From: UBA2779 sp965232165
Lineage (GTDB): Bacteria; Spirochaetota; Spirochaetia; DSM-2461
Length of the DNA: 64,000 nucleotides
Reading direction: 5' to 3'
Assembly: GCA_965232165.1 (NCBI GenBank)
Contig: CBDDOY010000002.1
Location: forward strand, 496,001-560,000
The position numbers and the translations under genes are program-made. The notes below the pieces were generated by a model. It was given only the letters and a program-made list of their open reading frames with translations. It made no database searches and had not been told where the DNA came from. Of this stretch, positions 36,113 to 44,264 are shown piece after piece (position 1 is the first letter of the stretch; each line of letters starts with the position of its first letter).

Positions 36113-37273
36113 ATGTATGAGAACCTGCTTTTTCAAGACAGGATAGTTCAGGGGCTGAGTCATGATATCACTCATAACAGCTTACCTCCGGCGTTACTGT
36201 TCTCGGGGCCGCCCTTTGTCGGCAAACTCACCGCGGCATTGGAAACAGCCCGAGTGCTTTCATGCCGAGAGAATGCAGCCTGGGGCTGCAACTGTGCCTT
36301 GTGCCGAAAGCATCGTGTCTTAACGCATACCCGCACCGTGCTCGCGGGAACTCGATTACTCACCCCAGACATCGCCGCTTCTGCTGATGTATTTAGACAG
36401 CATGTTTCCGATGCTTCCCGATACCGCCTGATTCGCTCCGTCGGAAAACTCCTTCGCCGATTCGATCCCATCCTATGGGAAGGAGAGGAAACAAGAATAG
36501 CCAAATTCAGACAAATTACGGAAAGACTCTCAGAAAGCCTGGATGAACTCATGCCCGGGAAAAACCTGCCTGGCGGCAAGCCGTTAATCAAATTCTTGGA
36601 TACCTTGGAAGGAGATTGCCGACTTCTGCAGGGCCATCTGCCCGGCGGCATACCGATCTTCCAGATAAGGCATCTCACCAAATGGGCAGCACACTCCTCA
36701 GGAAATGATCATAAGACCGTTATTATCGACTCAGCCGACCGTATATCAGTCTCAGCCGTCAGCGCCCTGTTGAAATTTCTTGAGGAGCCGCCGCCGGAAA
36801 CGACAATCATCCTCATTACCGATAGAAAATCAGTCCTGCTTCCGACCATTGTGTCACGGCTCAGAGATTATTCCTTTGTCGCCAGGAAGCCAGCCGAGGA
36901 ATCAGAAGTTCTCCGCCGAGTCTTCAAGGTGAGAACAAATAAGTTCAACAGCCTGAAAGAGTATATTCAATCCTGGCAAACCCGTTCTCCGGACCGGATA
37001 CAAACCCTTGCCGAGGATTTCATCAGCGGCGCACAAAACGGATACTTCCCGGAGGAAGTGATTTCCATCAATAATCAGGCCGATTTGTCCGTATTACTCA
37101 GCACCATCAGCGGATTGCTGCATGAGAAATGGGTGCTCAACGAACACAGCTTGGCTATGTACGAGCGGCAGCTAATGTGGGTGAGACAGGCGAGAGGCCG
37201 AGCGGAGTATCTGAACATTCCCATCCATCTCATACTGCGAAACCTCCAGCTTAATTTGAGACTTCATCTGTGA
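36113..37273 (+). CDS. DNA polymerase III delta'-like (clamp-loader) ATPase-fold protein
   Basis: 386 residues. The N-terminus matches delta'/HolB: FSGPPFVGKLTAALETARVL near residue 30, a cysteine cluster CNCALCRKH near residue 60, VIIDSADRISVSAVSALLKFLEEPPP near residue 205, and a TIVSRLRDY arginine region. The P-loop reads GPPFVGKL, lacking Ser/Thr after the Lys, so ATP hydrolysis is unlikely, as in the non-catalytic delta' subunit. A ~90-residue insertion separates the Cys cluster from the Walker B region. Its stop overlaps the start of the kinase gene. Confidence 0.75.
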   Translation: MYENLLFQDRIVQGLSHDITHNSLPPALLFSGPPFVGKLTAALETARVLSCRENAAWGCNCALCRKHRVLTHTRTVLAGTRLLTPDIAASADVFRQHVSDASRYRLIRSVGKLLRRFDPILWEGEETRIAKFRQITERLSESLDELMPGKNLPGGKPLIKFLDTLEGDCRLLQGHLPGGIPIFQIRHLTKWAAHSSGNDHKTVIIDSADRISVSAVSALLKFLEEPPPETTIILITDRKSVLLPTIVSRLRDYSFVARKPAEESEVLRRVFKVRTNKFNSLKEYIQSWQTRSPDRIQTLAEDFISGAQNGYFPEEVISINNQADLSVLLSTISGLLHEKWVLNEHSLAMYERQLMWVRQARGRAEYLNIPIHLILRNLQLNLRLHL

Positions 37274-38430
37274 AGAAGCTTTACCGCCGTATTCTCAAGA
37301 GTCTCCACAGGCTCAATCCCGAACGAATGCGGGTACTGATTCATGATTTAATTGATTACAATGAACAACTTGAAATGGTTCTCTCTTCCATTCCCGGCGG
37401 AGTTGTCGTCATCGGGCCGAATAACAGGATACTGCTTCTGAATAGACATGCGCTTCGTCTGCTTCCACTAACTGCTGCCGATCCGATTGGCCGGAATGTC
37501 TGGGAGGTTCTCTCAGTGCAGAGTCTCGCTAAATATGTTAGGGAAGCGCTAGAAGAAGACAGAGGCACTCCTATGAAGGACTTCTCCATAAGTTTCCGAG
37601 GAAGAAGCGCTGTCCTGAGTTGTGGAGTTCTCACCCTCGTCAGTGGAGGGCACATCAAGGGCAGCATGCTGTATGTCGAGGATGTTACGGAAGCCCATGC
37701 CGAGGCCATTCGGAGAAAAAGAACAGAAGAGCTGGCATCCCTCACGACTATGGCGGCCGGGGTTGCTCATGAAATCAAGAATCCGCTGGCTTCCATGGGC
37801 ATCCATATCCAATTGATGCGCCGCAGGCTGGGCAGTGGTTCGGTCCAGATCGATGAATATCACGATACCCTGAACATCCTGGAGGAAGAGCTGGAACGCC
37901 TGAACACCATTGTGTCAAACTATCTCTTCACCGTCCGTCCGATAGCATCCAACCTCAATCCAGTGGATATCAATGCCATGATCAGCGATTTAATTCAGTT
38001 TCTGCGTTTTGAGGTCGAAAAATCCAATGTCCATGTGTCATTACATCTGGATGAGAACATCTCGGCCATTCCCCTAGATGAGGGGGCGATGAAGCAGGTA
38101 TTGTTGAACCTCATTAAAAATGCCTTGGCAGCGATGCCAAATGGGGGAGGATTGAAACTCGAAACAAACCTGGAACAAGAAGGTGTTGCGATTTCGGTAT
38201 CCGATACCGGTCACGGAATACCGGAAGACATTCAGGACAAAATATTCGAACCATATTTTACCACACGGGATACGGGTTCAGGATTGGGGCTTACCGTCGT
38301 ATACAAAGGGCTCAAAGAGCATGGAGGCAGTCTCCTGCTGGACAGCAAACCCGGTCAGGGAACAACATTTCGTATCCATATACCATTTTCAGGCCATAGG
38401 CGAAAATTGTTATCAGGAGGGAGAGCATGA
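37270..38430 (+). CDS. NtrB-type PAS-domain sensor histidine kinase
   Basis: 386 residues from GTG 37270. There is no membrane segment, so the protein is cytoplasmic. A PAS domain occupies about residues 30-150 (SSIPGGVVVIGPNNRILLLN). A HisKA helix with the phospho-acceptor His167 (VAHEIKNPLAS) follows, then a HATPase with N-box NLIKNALAAMP near residue 280, DTGHGIP and GSGLGLTVV. The adjacent response regulator is the obvious partner. Signal unknown. Confidence 0.9.
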   Translation: MKKLYRRILKSLHRLNPERMRVLIHDLIDYNEQLEMVLSSIPGGVVVIGPNNRILLLNRHALRLLPLTAADPIGRNVWEVLSVQSLAKYVREALEEDRGTPMKDFSISFRGRSAVLSCGVLTLVSGGHIKGSMLYVEDVTEAHAEAIRRKRTEELASLTTMAAGVAHEIKNPLASMGIHIQLMRRRLGSGSVQIDEYHDTLNILEEELERLNTIVSNYLFTVRPIASNLNPVDINAMISDLIQFLRFEVEKSNVHVSLHLDENISAIPLDEGAMKQVLLNLIKNALAAMPNGGGLKLETNLEQEGVAISVSDTGHGIPEDIQDKIFEPYFTTRDTGSGLGLTVVYKGLKEHGGSLLLDSKPGQGTTFRIHIPFSGHRRKLLSGGRA

Positions 38431-39797
38431 ATTTCTGCATACTCATTGTCGATGATGAGAAGAACATAAGAATCGGATTGGCGAGAGCCATGGAGATGGA
38501 TGGATACAGGGTTCTCCATGCGGAGAATGGCCAAGTAGCCCTTGAAATCATGCTTGAAAACGATGTTGATTTGGTAATCGCCGATTTGAGAATGCCCAAG
38601 GTATCGGGTGAAGAACTGCTCAAAAAGGTTACAGTGAGTTATCCAACCGTCCCCGTGATAATCCTGACAGGACATGGAACAGTCAATAATGCCGTGCAGG
38701 CCATGCGGGACGGGGCCTATGATTTCATCACAAAACCCGTCAATCTCGATCGTTTGGGACTGTTGATCAAGAGGGCCTTGAGCCGCCGCGAGTTAGCGAT
38801 AAAGCATCGTGAACTTCAAAAAGAAGTGAGCAAGATGGAGCGCCGCCGGTATGGCCGTCAAATGCTCGGGAAGAGTGCAAGTATGGTTCGAATATTTGAA
38901 CTCATCGACCAGGTCGCTCCGACAAAGGCCAGTGTACTGATTACCGGCGAAAGCGGCACGGGCAAAGAATTGGTTGCAAATGCCATTCACCAACAGTCGC
39001 CGCGTAAGAATTCCCCGTTCATCAAGGTGCACTGTGCCGCCCTGTCGGAGTCACTGCTCGAATCGGAGTTATTCGGCCACGAGAAAGGTTCCTTTACCGG
39101 AGCCATCGGATTGAGAAAGGGCCGCTTTGAACTGGCCGACGGGGGCACAATACTCCTTGATGAAATCGGAGAAATAAATCAATCGATACAGATCAAAATT
39201 CTCAGGGTGCTGCAAGAGAAATCATTTGAAAGGGTAGGGGGAGAAAAAACCCTTTCTGTAGATGTCCGCATAATTGCGGCAACCAACAAAGACATGAAAA
39301 AAGAGGTAGCTGAAGGGCGATTTCGGGAAGATCTCTATTACAGACTCAATGTGGTCAACATAGAAATTCCTCCCTTGAGAGAAAGGACGGAAGACATCCC
39401 GCTGCTTGCGGCTCGATACCTCAAACTCAACGCCGAAGAGCATGGAAAAAACATCCTGGGCTGGGAGCCCAAGTCAGCAGCCAAGCTGAAGAAGTATTCT
39501 TGGCCGGGCAATGTCAGAGAGCTTCGCAATGTCATAGAAAGCGCTGTTATTCTGTGCAAGGGAAACTACATCGATGTTGATGATCTGCCGCTTCAGTTAA
39601 ATGAATCAGGAAACGAGAATAATGTTATGGTTCCCCTCGGCGCCCCGATGTCTGAAATCGAGAAAATCGTGATTAGGGCAAATCTTAACATGATGAATGG
39701 AAACAAGAGCCGCACCTCTGAAATACTGGGTATAGGCCGTAAAACGCTTCATAGGAAAATACACGATTATGGCATGGCGGAGTTTTTACGAGACTAA
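38427..39797 (+). CDS. NtrC-family sigma-54-dependent response regulator
   Basis: 456 residues in three domains. The receiver has phospho-acceptor Asp53 (IADLRMP). The AAA+ domain has Walker A GESGTGKE near residue 174, the sigma-54-contacting loop GSFTGA near residue 218 and LLDEIGEI Walker B. A Fis-type HTH is at the C-terminus (NKSRTSEILGIGRKTLHRKI). Overlaps the kinase gene by 4 nt. It would activate sigma-54 promoters; no -24/-12 site was identified confidently in this window. A poly-C run begins right after its stop. Confidence 0.93.
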   Translation: MNFCILIVDDEKNIRIGLARAMEMDGYRVLHAENGQVALEIMLENDVDLVIADLRMPKVSGEELLKKVTVSYPTVPVIILTGHGTVNNAVQAMRDGAYDFITKPVNLDRLGLLIKRALSRRELAIKHRELQKEVSKMERRRYGRQMLGKSASMVRIFELIDQVAPTKASVLITGESGTGKELVANAIHQQSPRKNSPFIKVHCAALSESLLESELFGHEKGSFTGAIGLRKGRFELADGGTILLDEIGEINQSIQIKILRVLQEKSFERVGGEKTLSVDVRIIAATNKDMKKEVAEGRFREDLYYRLNVVNIEIPPLRERTEDIPLLAARYLKLNAEEHGKNILGWEPKSAAKLKKYSWPGNVRELRNVIESAVILCKGNYIDVDDLPLQLNESGNENNVMVPLGAPMSEIEKIVIRANLNMMNGNKSRTSEILGIGRKTLHRKIHDYGMAEFLRD

Positions 39798-39817
39798 CCC
39801 CCCCCCCCCCCGCCCCC
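39798..39817. repeat. poly-C tract (C14-G-C5)
   Basis: Immediately follows the TAA of the response regulator gene. An interrupted run, compared with the pure tracts at 21376 and 54259. Confidence 0.9.
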
Positions 39818-39869
39818 ATATTTCATCTCTTACATACCGGCTTCCTGGCTGAAACACAGGAAAGCAAGT

Positions 39870-39995
39870 GTGCCATGATTCCAAAAATCAATACTTGGGT
39901 GCGCCCCCTCGGGTCGGGCTTTTCACTTCAATGCCTCACTCCGGCAGCCTGCTCCCCGGCTCATTGCCAATCGCCGAGGGGGGGCAAGTGCCTTT
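39870..39995 (-). repeat. dispersed repeat B, copy 2 (inverted)
   Basis: Read on the minus strand it matches the copies at 24309 and 54237 through GGCGATTGGCAATGAGCC, AGGCTGCC, GAAAAGCCCGACCCGA and GCGCACCCA, and on to GGAATCATGGCAC. Its C-run is seven bases. Confidence 0.7.
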
Positions 39996-39998
39996 ATT

Positions 39999-41306
39999 TC
40001 ATTTGCTCCGAACCCTCATGATGCGTACTTCCAGCGGCGAATTTGAAATCTGATATTCCAACGGCACCGACATCATCACAGGGAACACACGGCGTTCTTC
40101 CCTTGCCATCGGGACAGACCAGGTATCAATAGGAGTGTAAACATGGGGGAACTCTTTCATATCGAAGCTGATCTCAAAGGTCAGCGCCGCTACCGTCGCT
40201 ACTCCGATATTAGTCAATGCCAAGTCCATCAGAAGCACCTGTCGGTCGTATGCCTCAATGAACCGGCTATTACGAATATGAGCCGCAAGGTCCATGCCTT
40301 TCAAACGGGGCATGCCCCAGTACAGCTTGACTTCGATGGGTTCACCATCATTGTCGTCGGCTGAGTATAGAATTTTCTTAGCCTGCAAATCGACTTCTCG
40401 GATATCTGCTTCATTTTCCGCCAGCCAGTGATAGGCCAGAAGAGCTTTGGTATCACCACTCTGCAGCGGCGGATCATCCGGCTCAAGAACAACTAATGGC
40501 AGGGAAAACAAGGTCTCGTTATCGCCTCCTCTGCCTCTAAGCAGGAGAGACAGGGCTTCCAGATTATGCCCGGGCGATGAAACTCTGCCTTTCAAATGGA
40601 AGTAAGACGATTCGTTTCTACGCCCAGCCTCAGCAAGAATGATTTCAGTGGTCAAAATTCCTTCCTCTATTTCATCCATATTCACTTCGATGGAACGAGA
40701 TGAGACAATGGACGGGTCTATGGTCTTATCACTTATCGCCGCAATCGGTATTGGCCCCCGGAAGAATCGAATAATCCACTCCCTGGTCCGCCATGCAGTC
40801 CCTGCAATAATTAGAAAGAGCAAGGCCGATATAAGAAGCGCTAAACGATAACGGAATTGCCTGGTGCCAATCCTCAATTCAGGGTGTTCCTTAAGGAATG
40901 CCTGAAGCATCTGGTTTTTGGGCTGCAGGGCCATTGCCGCCCTGATCAGATTAAGTGCTTGCCGTCTGTATTGCGCTCGATTGACACCTTCTCGCCTATG
41001 CATCAGATAAGCTCCCGCCAGTTCAATTCTGGGTTCTGGATCCCTCGGTTTAAGCTGTGAGGCGCGAGCAAGTTCCGCAATAGCCTGATCATAGTTTCTG
41101 TCGGCAAGAGCTGTACGACTTCGCTCAATATGATTTTGAGCGAGTTTCGATATGGTCGCATATTCTTCCTGGGTAAGGAGAATTTCCTTCTGAAGGGCCA
41201 TGATCTCATCTTGAGTCGGAGGATTATCTTCCTTCCAATCCTTTAATCGCTCAATATATCGACGAAGATAGCGGTCCTTCTCATCATTTGAATCATGATT
41301 TGGCAT
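39999..41306 (-). CDS. TPR-containing single-pass membrane protein, spirochaete-type hypothetical
   Basis: 435 residues from the ATG at 41306; a TTG two codons earlier is possible, and neither has a strong ribosome site. Cytoplasmic N-terminal half with tetratricopeptide-like helices (AELARASQLKPRDPEPRIELAGAYL near residues 80-110), one membrane helix near residues 155-175 (LALLISALLFLIIAGTAW), then a ~260-residue extracytoplasmic beta-rich domain. No enzyme motif seen. Presumably an envelope scaffold. Divergent from the zinc-ribbon gene. The stop codon lies next to repeat B. Confidence 0.65.
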   Translation of the reverse strand: MPNHDSNDEKDRYLRRYIERLKDWKEDNPPTQDEIMALQKEILLTQEEYATISKLAQNHIERSRTALADRNYDQAIAELARASQLKPRDPEPRIELAGAYLMHRREGVNRAQYRRQALNLIRAAMALQPKNQMLQAFLKEHPELRIGTRQFRYRLALLISALLFLIIAGTAWRTREWIIRFFRGPIPIAAISDKTIDPSIVSSRSIEVNMDEIEEGILTTEIILAEAGRRNESSYFHLKGRVSSPGHNLEALSLLLRGRGGDNETLFSLPLVVLEPDDPPLQSGDTKALLAYHWLAENEADIREVDLQAKKILYSADDNDGEPIEVKLYWGMPRLKGMDLAAHIRNSRFIEAYDRQVLLMDLALTNIGVATVAALTFEISFDMKEFPHVYTPIDTWSVPMAREERRVFPVMMSVPLEYQISNSPLEVRIMRVRSK

Positions 41307-41359
41307 GAGCAAATACTAATATGGATCAGCCCGTAAGGAAACATACCGATAAATGAATA

Positions 41360-41415
41360 GGGAGCAACTCTATAAAAACTGTTTCGCTTCTGCTTCGTTT
41401 TTTCAAGAGGCTCCC
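41360..41415 (+). repeat. 56-bp hairpin relic related to the MITE family
   Basis: Ends GGGAGCAACTCTATAAAAAC and CGTTTTTTCAAGAGGCTCCC form an imperfect inverted repeat. They resemble the two ends of the diverged element at 50812-50980 (AAAAACTGT.. and GTTTTTTCAAGGCTGCCC). Likely an internal-deletion derivative. Confidence 0.45.
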
Positions 41416-41430
41416 TGGAACTGTATAACA

Positions 41431-41742
41431 ATGAAAATCGATTTTTTTTGTGAAGCCTGCGGAGCATCGGTAGAAGCCGATGATGCTTCTTGTCCGGAGT
41501 GTAAGAAGCATTTCAGAGGAGTCCGCTGCCCTCAATGTTCTAGGAAGGGAAGCGTTAAAAGCTTCCTAAACGGCTGTCCAAAGTGTGGGTATCAAGCAGA
41601 AATTATCCCCTTGGAAATGATTGACGGAAGTTCCTTTCGGAGCAGATGGCCTCGGAAACCCGGCTGGCCGGCTTCCAGGTATTGGACAATGAGTGCTTTT
41701 CTTGTAATGATTATTACAATCGTGCTGTATTTTTGGGTCTAA
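41431..41742 (+). CDS. small zinc-ribbon protein with C-terminal membrane anchor
   Basis: 103 residues from the ATG at 41431; upstream codons in the same frame read through the hairpin relic and are rejected. Three to four CxxC knuckles are visible (CEAC, CPEC, CPQC, CPKC), forming two zinc ribbons. A single hydrophobic helix at the C-terminus follows (MSAFLVMIITIVLYFWV). Function unknown; such proteins may tether partners to the membrane. The next gene starts 6 bp later. Confidence 0.65.
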   Translation: MKIDFFCEACGASVEADDASCPECKKHFRGVRCPQCSRKGSVKSFLNGCPKCGYQAEIIPLEMIDGSSFRSRWPRKPGWPASRYWTMSAFLVMIITIVLYFWV

Positions 41743-41748
41743 AAAACT

Positions 41749-42300
41749 ATGATCAATAAAAAGTTCATGGCCATCCTGACTCTCTCCATGATTAGCATGG
41801 CGGCCTCTTCGATCCTGGCGCAGGAATCCTCTGTCCGGCAGTTGTCAAGAAATTATCGCGGGATTGAGTTGGGCATGCTTCCAGAAGAAGTGAAAAATCT
41901 CCTGCTGGCCGATTCCTGGTTCGAATACAGGGGAGATGCATCGGTGAGTCTTCTTGAAAGACCAAGAGCCTCCGTAATTGATGCCGGCGGTTCGATATTC
42001 ATTTCGCGCGGCCTATTCCAATTTGAAGATGAATCTCTCGCCGCAATCATACTCGAACTCAATCCCGGAAGAATCGATTGGTATACGGTTTATACCGCAC
42101 TGGAAAACAAATACGGCCAGCCGCTGGAACTGAATCCTGAGAAAATTTGGTGGACTGACGGTAGAACCCGCATCGCTCTGGAGCGTCCCCTAACGGTGAA
42201 ATATTTGGATCTTGGGGTATTCGAATCAGCACTGAGAGAGCAGGAAGACCGTAGAACCTGGCATGAAAATGCACGGGAAGACTTCATCAAAGAATTTTAG
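41749..42300 (+). CDS. exported hypothetical protein
   Basis: 183 residues with a typical signal peptide (residues 1-24, ending ASSILAQ) and a compact mixed domain containing YRGIELGMLPEEVKNLLL. That segment resembles the repeated helix-turn of periplasmic proteins of unknown function in spirochaetes. No catalytic motif seen. Lies between the zinc-ribbon gene and the DUF192 gene with 2-6 bp spacing, so likely co-transcribed. Confidence 0.65.
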   Translation: MINKKFMAILTLSMISMAASSILAQESSVRQLSRNYRGIELGMLPEEVKNLLLADSWFEYRGDASVSLLERPRASVIDAGGSIFISRGLFQFEDESLAAIILELNPGRIDWYTVYTALENKYGQPLELNPEKIWWTDGRTRIALERPLTVKYLDLGVFESALREQEDRRTWHENAREDFIKEF

Positions 42301-42302
42301 AG

Positions 42303-42743
42303 ATGACCTATAAGTATACGTTATTGCCCTGTCTATTTCTTCTGCTTCCCTTCGCATCCTGTGGGAATGAAGCCGAAACCATTTCTATCGATGTCGCCGG
42401 CCATACCTTGCAGGTGGAAATCGCCGACACCCAGGAATTGCGGGCCGCCGGGCTCATGAACCGCCGAAGTCTGGCCGAGAACCACGGCATGCTCTTCGTC
42501 TTTGAATCGGAAACCCGGCCTTCCTTCTGGATGAAGAATACCAGCATACCGCTGTCATTGGCCTTCATCTCCAGTGACGGAACCATACGCCAGATAGAAC
42601 ACCTAAGCCCTCATTCGCTTATGTCGGTCGTATCGAAAAGATATGTCCGCTATGCCCTGGAAGTGAACCATGGATGGTTTGAGAAGAGAGCCATCATCCC
42701 AGGGGACAGAGTGATTATTCCGAAAGACAGAGATAATAGCTGA
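42303..42743 (+). CDS. DUF192 family exported lipoprotein
   Basis: 146 residues. Signal with lipobox-like PFASC near residue 20, then the DUF192 pattern GLMNRRSLAENHGMLFVFE near residue 51 and FWMKNTSIPLSLAFI near residue 75. The family is small, extracytoplasmic and of unknown function. Starts 2 bp after the preceding stop. Confidence 0.85.
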   Translation: MTYKYTLLPCLFLLLPFASCGNEAETISIDVAGHTLQVEIADTQELRAAGLMNRRSLAENHGMLFVFESETRPSFWMKNTSIPLSLAFISSDGTIRQIEHLSPHSLMSVVSKRYVRYALEVNHGWFEKRAIIPGDRVIIPKDRDNS

Positions 42744-42760
42744 GATTTCTTGATGATGCG

Positions 42761-42997
42761 CTATTTCTCCTCGGGCTCAAATGGCTCAATTTCCAGTTCA
42801 TCACCCCCCTGGACATCGGGCAGATTCACCAGTTTGTCAACTTTTAGTTCATACCCCTTTAATTCCTTCTCTAAATTCTTGGCGATCTCGTTTCCCTCTT
42901 CAAAAAGCGCCATCACCTCTTCTAACGGCACGGCGCTGTCCCTCATCAATTCTGCGATTTTTTCCAATCGCTCTAATCCCTCTTCAAAAACAGCCAT
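42761..42997 (-). CDS. xseB: exodeoxyribonuclease VII small subunit
   Basis: 78 residues, normal length. Helical FEEGLERLEKIAELMRD then PLEEVMALFEEGNEIAKN match XseB. Starts one base past the xseA stop. Binds the large subunit to form the active nuclease. Confidence 0.88.
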   Translation of the reverse strand: MAVFEEGLERLEKIAELMRDSAVPLEEVMALFEEGNEIAKNLEKELKGYELKVDKLVNLPDVQGGDELEIEPFEPEEK

Positions 42998-42998
42998 A

Positions 42999-44201
42999 TC
43001 ATTCCTTAATCACGGCATGGGCTCTATCTTGAGCAAATCGAATTTCAATATCATCTCCGGAGCTTAGCATCTTGGCCGAACTGATACAGACCCCATTTCG
43101 TTCGACGCGGGCATAGCCCCTGGTCAACACCGCCTGAGGAGAGAATTCGCTAATGCAGAACAATGCCTGTTCATATCGCATCCTTGCTTTCTTCAGACGG
43201 CTTCTCGACTTCATGAGCATACCCAGACGGGCATCATCGGCACGCCGCGTCATGGTTTCCCGCCTCTCCCTTTCCAGTTTAACCAGGAATCCAGTACTGA
43301 CACGATCCAGGCGGCGGCGGGATTCGCTAAACCGTCTCATAATAGCATCCTCCCCCGAATCGACAAACCCCTTCACCCTCAACAGCAGATCTTCAGAACG
43401 GTCGCTGACCAGCTCCGCCGCCGCCGATGGTGTGGCAGCCCTCACATCCGCCGCCAAATCCGCCAGGCTCACATCGATTTCATGTCCTACACCGCTGATA
43501 ACAGGAGTGCTGCACGCTGCGATTACGCGAACAAGAATCTCCTCATTGAAGGGCATCCGGTCTTCATCGGATCCGCCGCCCCTGGCTAAGATGATCACAT
43601 CACCAAGCCCATACCGATCCGCCCTTAAGATTTGTTCGGCCATCATGGCAGCAGCCTCTTTGCCCTGAACCAGAGCAGGAAGAACGGTCACCCGAGGCGC
43701 GGCCTCTCTCCGGGCGAGCACTTGCAGAATATCCCTCAAAGCCGCACCCGTAGGGGAGGTCACTACAGCCACACGCCGTGGATAGGGCGGCAATTGCCGC
43801 TTGAGTTCCTGTGCAAACAGACCTTCGGCGGCCAGCCGGTGTTTGAGTTCTTCCAATGCCTTGAGCATGCCGCCTCTGCCGGATTCTTCGAGACAGTCGA
43901 CGATAATCTGGTAGGATCCCCTTATCTCATAGACCCCGATTCTCCCGCCTGCGATAATTTTCATACCGTCAATCGGCTTAACGGCGGATTTAGCGGCCTG
44001 TCCGCGAAACATTACCGCCGCAATCATCGCGCCGGAATCTTTGATGCTGAAGTACACATGCCCGGCGCCCGATGGACGGCAGTTGGAAACCTCTCCCTCC
44101 ACTTGGACAAAGGGAAAGTTTGCATGGAGCAAGTCCTTTATTTTCCTGGAGAGTTCGCTGACGGTCCACACTCTTTTGATACCATCGACAAGCATATCCA
44201 T
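42999..44201 (-). CDS. xseA: exodeoxyribonuclease VII large subunit
   Basis: 400 residues. N-terminal OB-fold (FVQVEGEVSNCRPSGAGHVYF near residue 35), then the catalytic domain with VAVVTSPTGAALRDI near residue 148, ILARGGGSDED near residue 205 and PVISGVGHEIDVSLADLAAD near residue 235. A coiled-coil C-terminal arm follows. Degrades single-stranded DNA to oligonucleotides. Confidence 0.93.
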   Translation of the reverse strand: MDMLVDGIKRVWTVSELSRKIKDLLHANFPFVQVEGEVSNCRPSGAGHVYFSIKDSGAMIAAVMFRGQAAKSAVKPIDGMKIIAGGRIGVYEIRGSYQIIVDCLEESGRGGMLKALEELKHRLAAEGLFAQELKRQLPPYPRRVAVVTSPTGAALRDILQVLARREAAPRVTVLPALVQGKEAAAMMAEQILRADRYGLGDVIILARGGGSDEDRMPFNEEILVRVIAACSTPVISGVGHEIDVSLADLAADVRAATPSAAAELVSDRSEDLLLRVKGFVDSGEDAIMRRFSESRRRLDRVSTGFLVKLERERRETMTRRADDARLGMLMKSRSRLKKARMRYEQALFCISEFSPQAVLTRGYARVERNGVCISSAKMLSSGDDIEIRFAQDRAHAVIKE

Positions 44202-44264
44202 ACAGGGTTAATATGGAAGGAAGCAGCAGACAGGGTCAACCCTTAAGATTGAGGAGAGCGCTTC

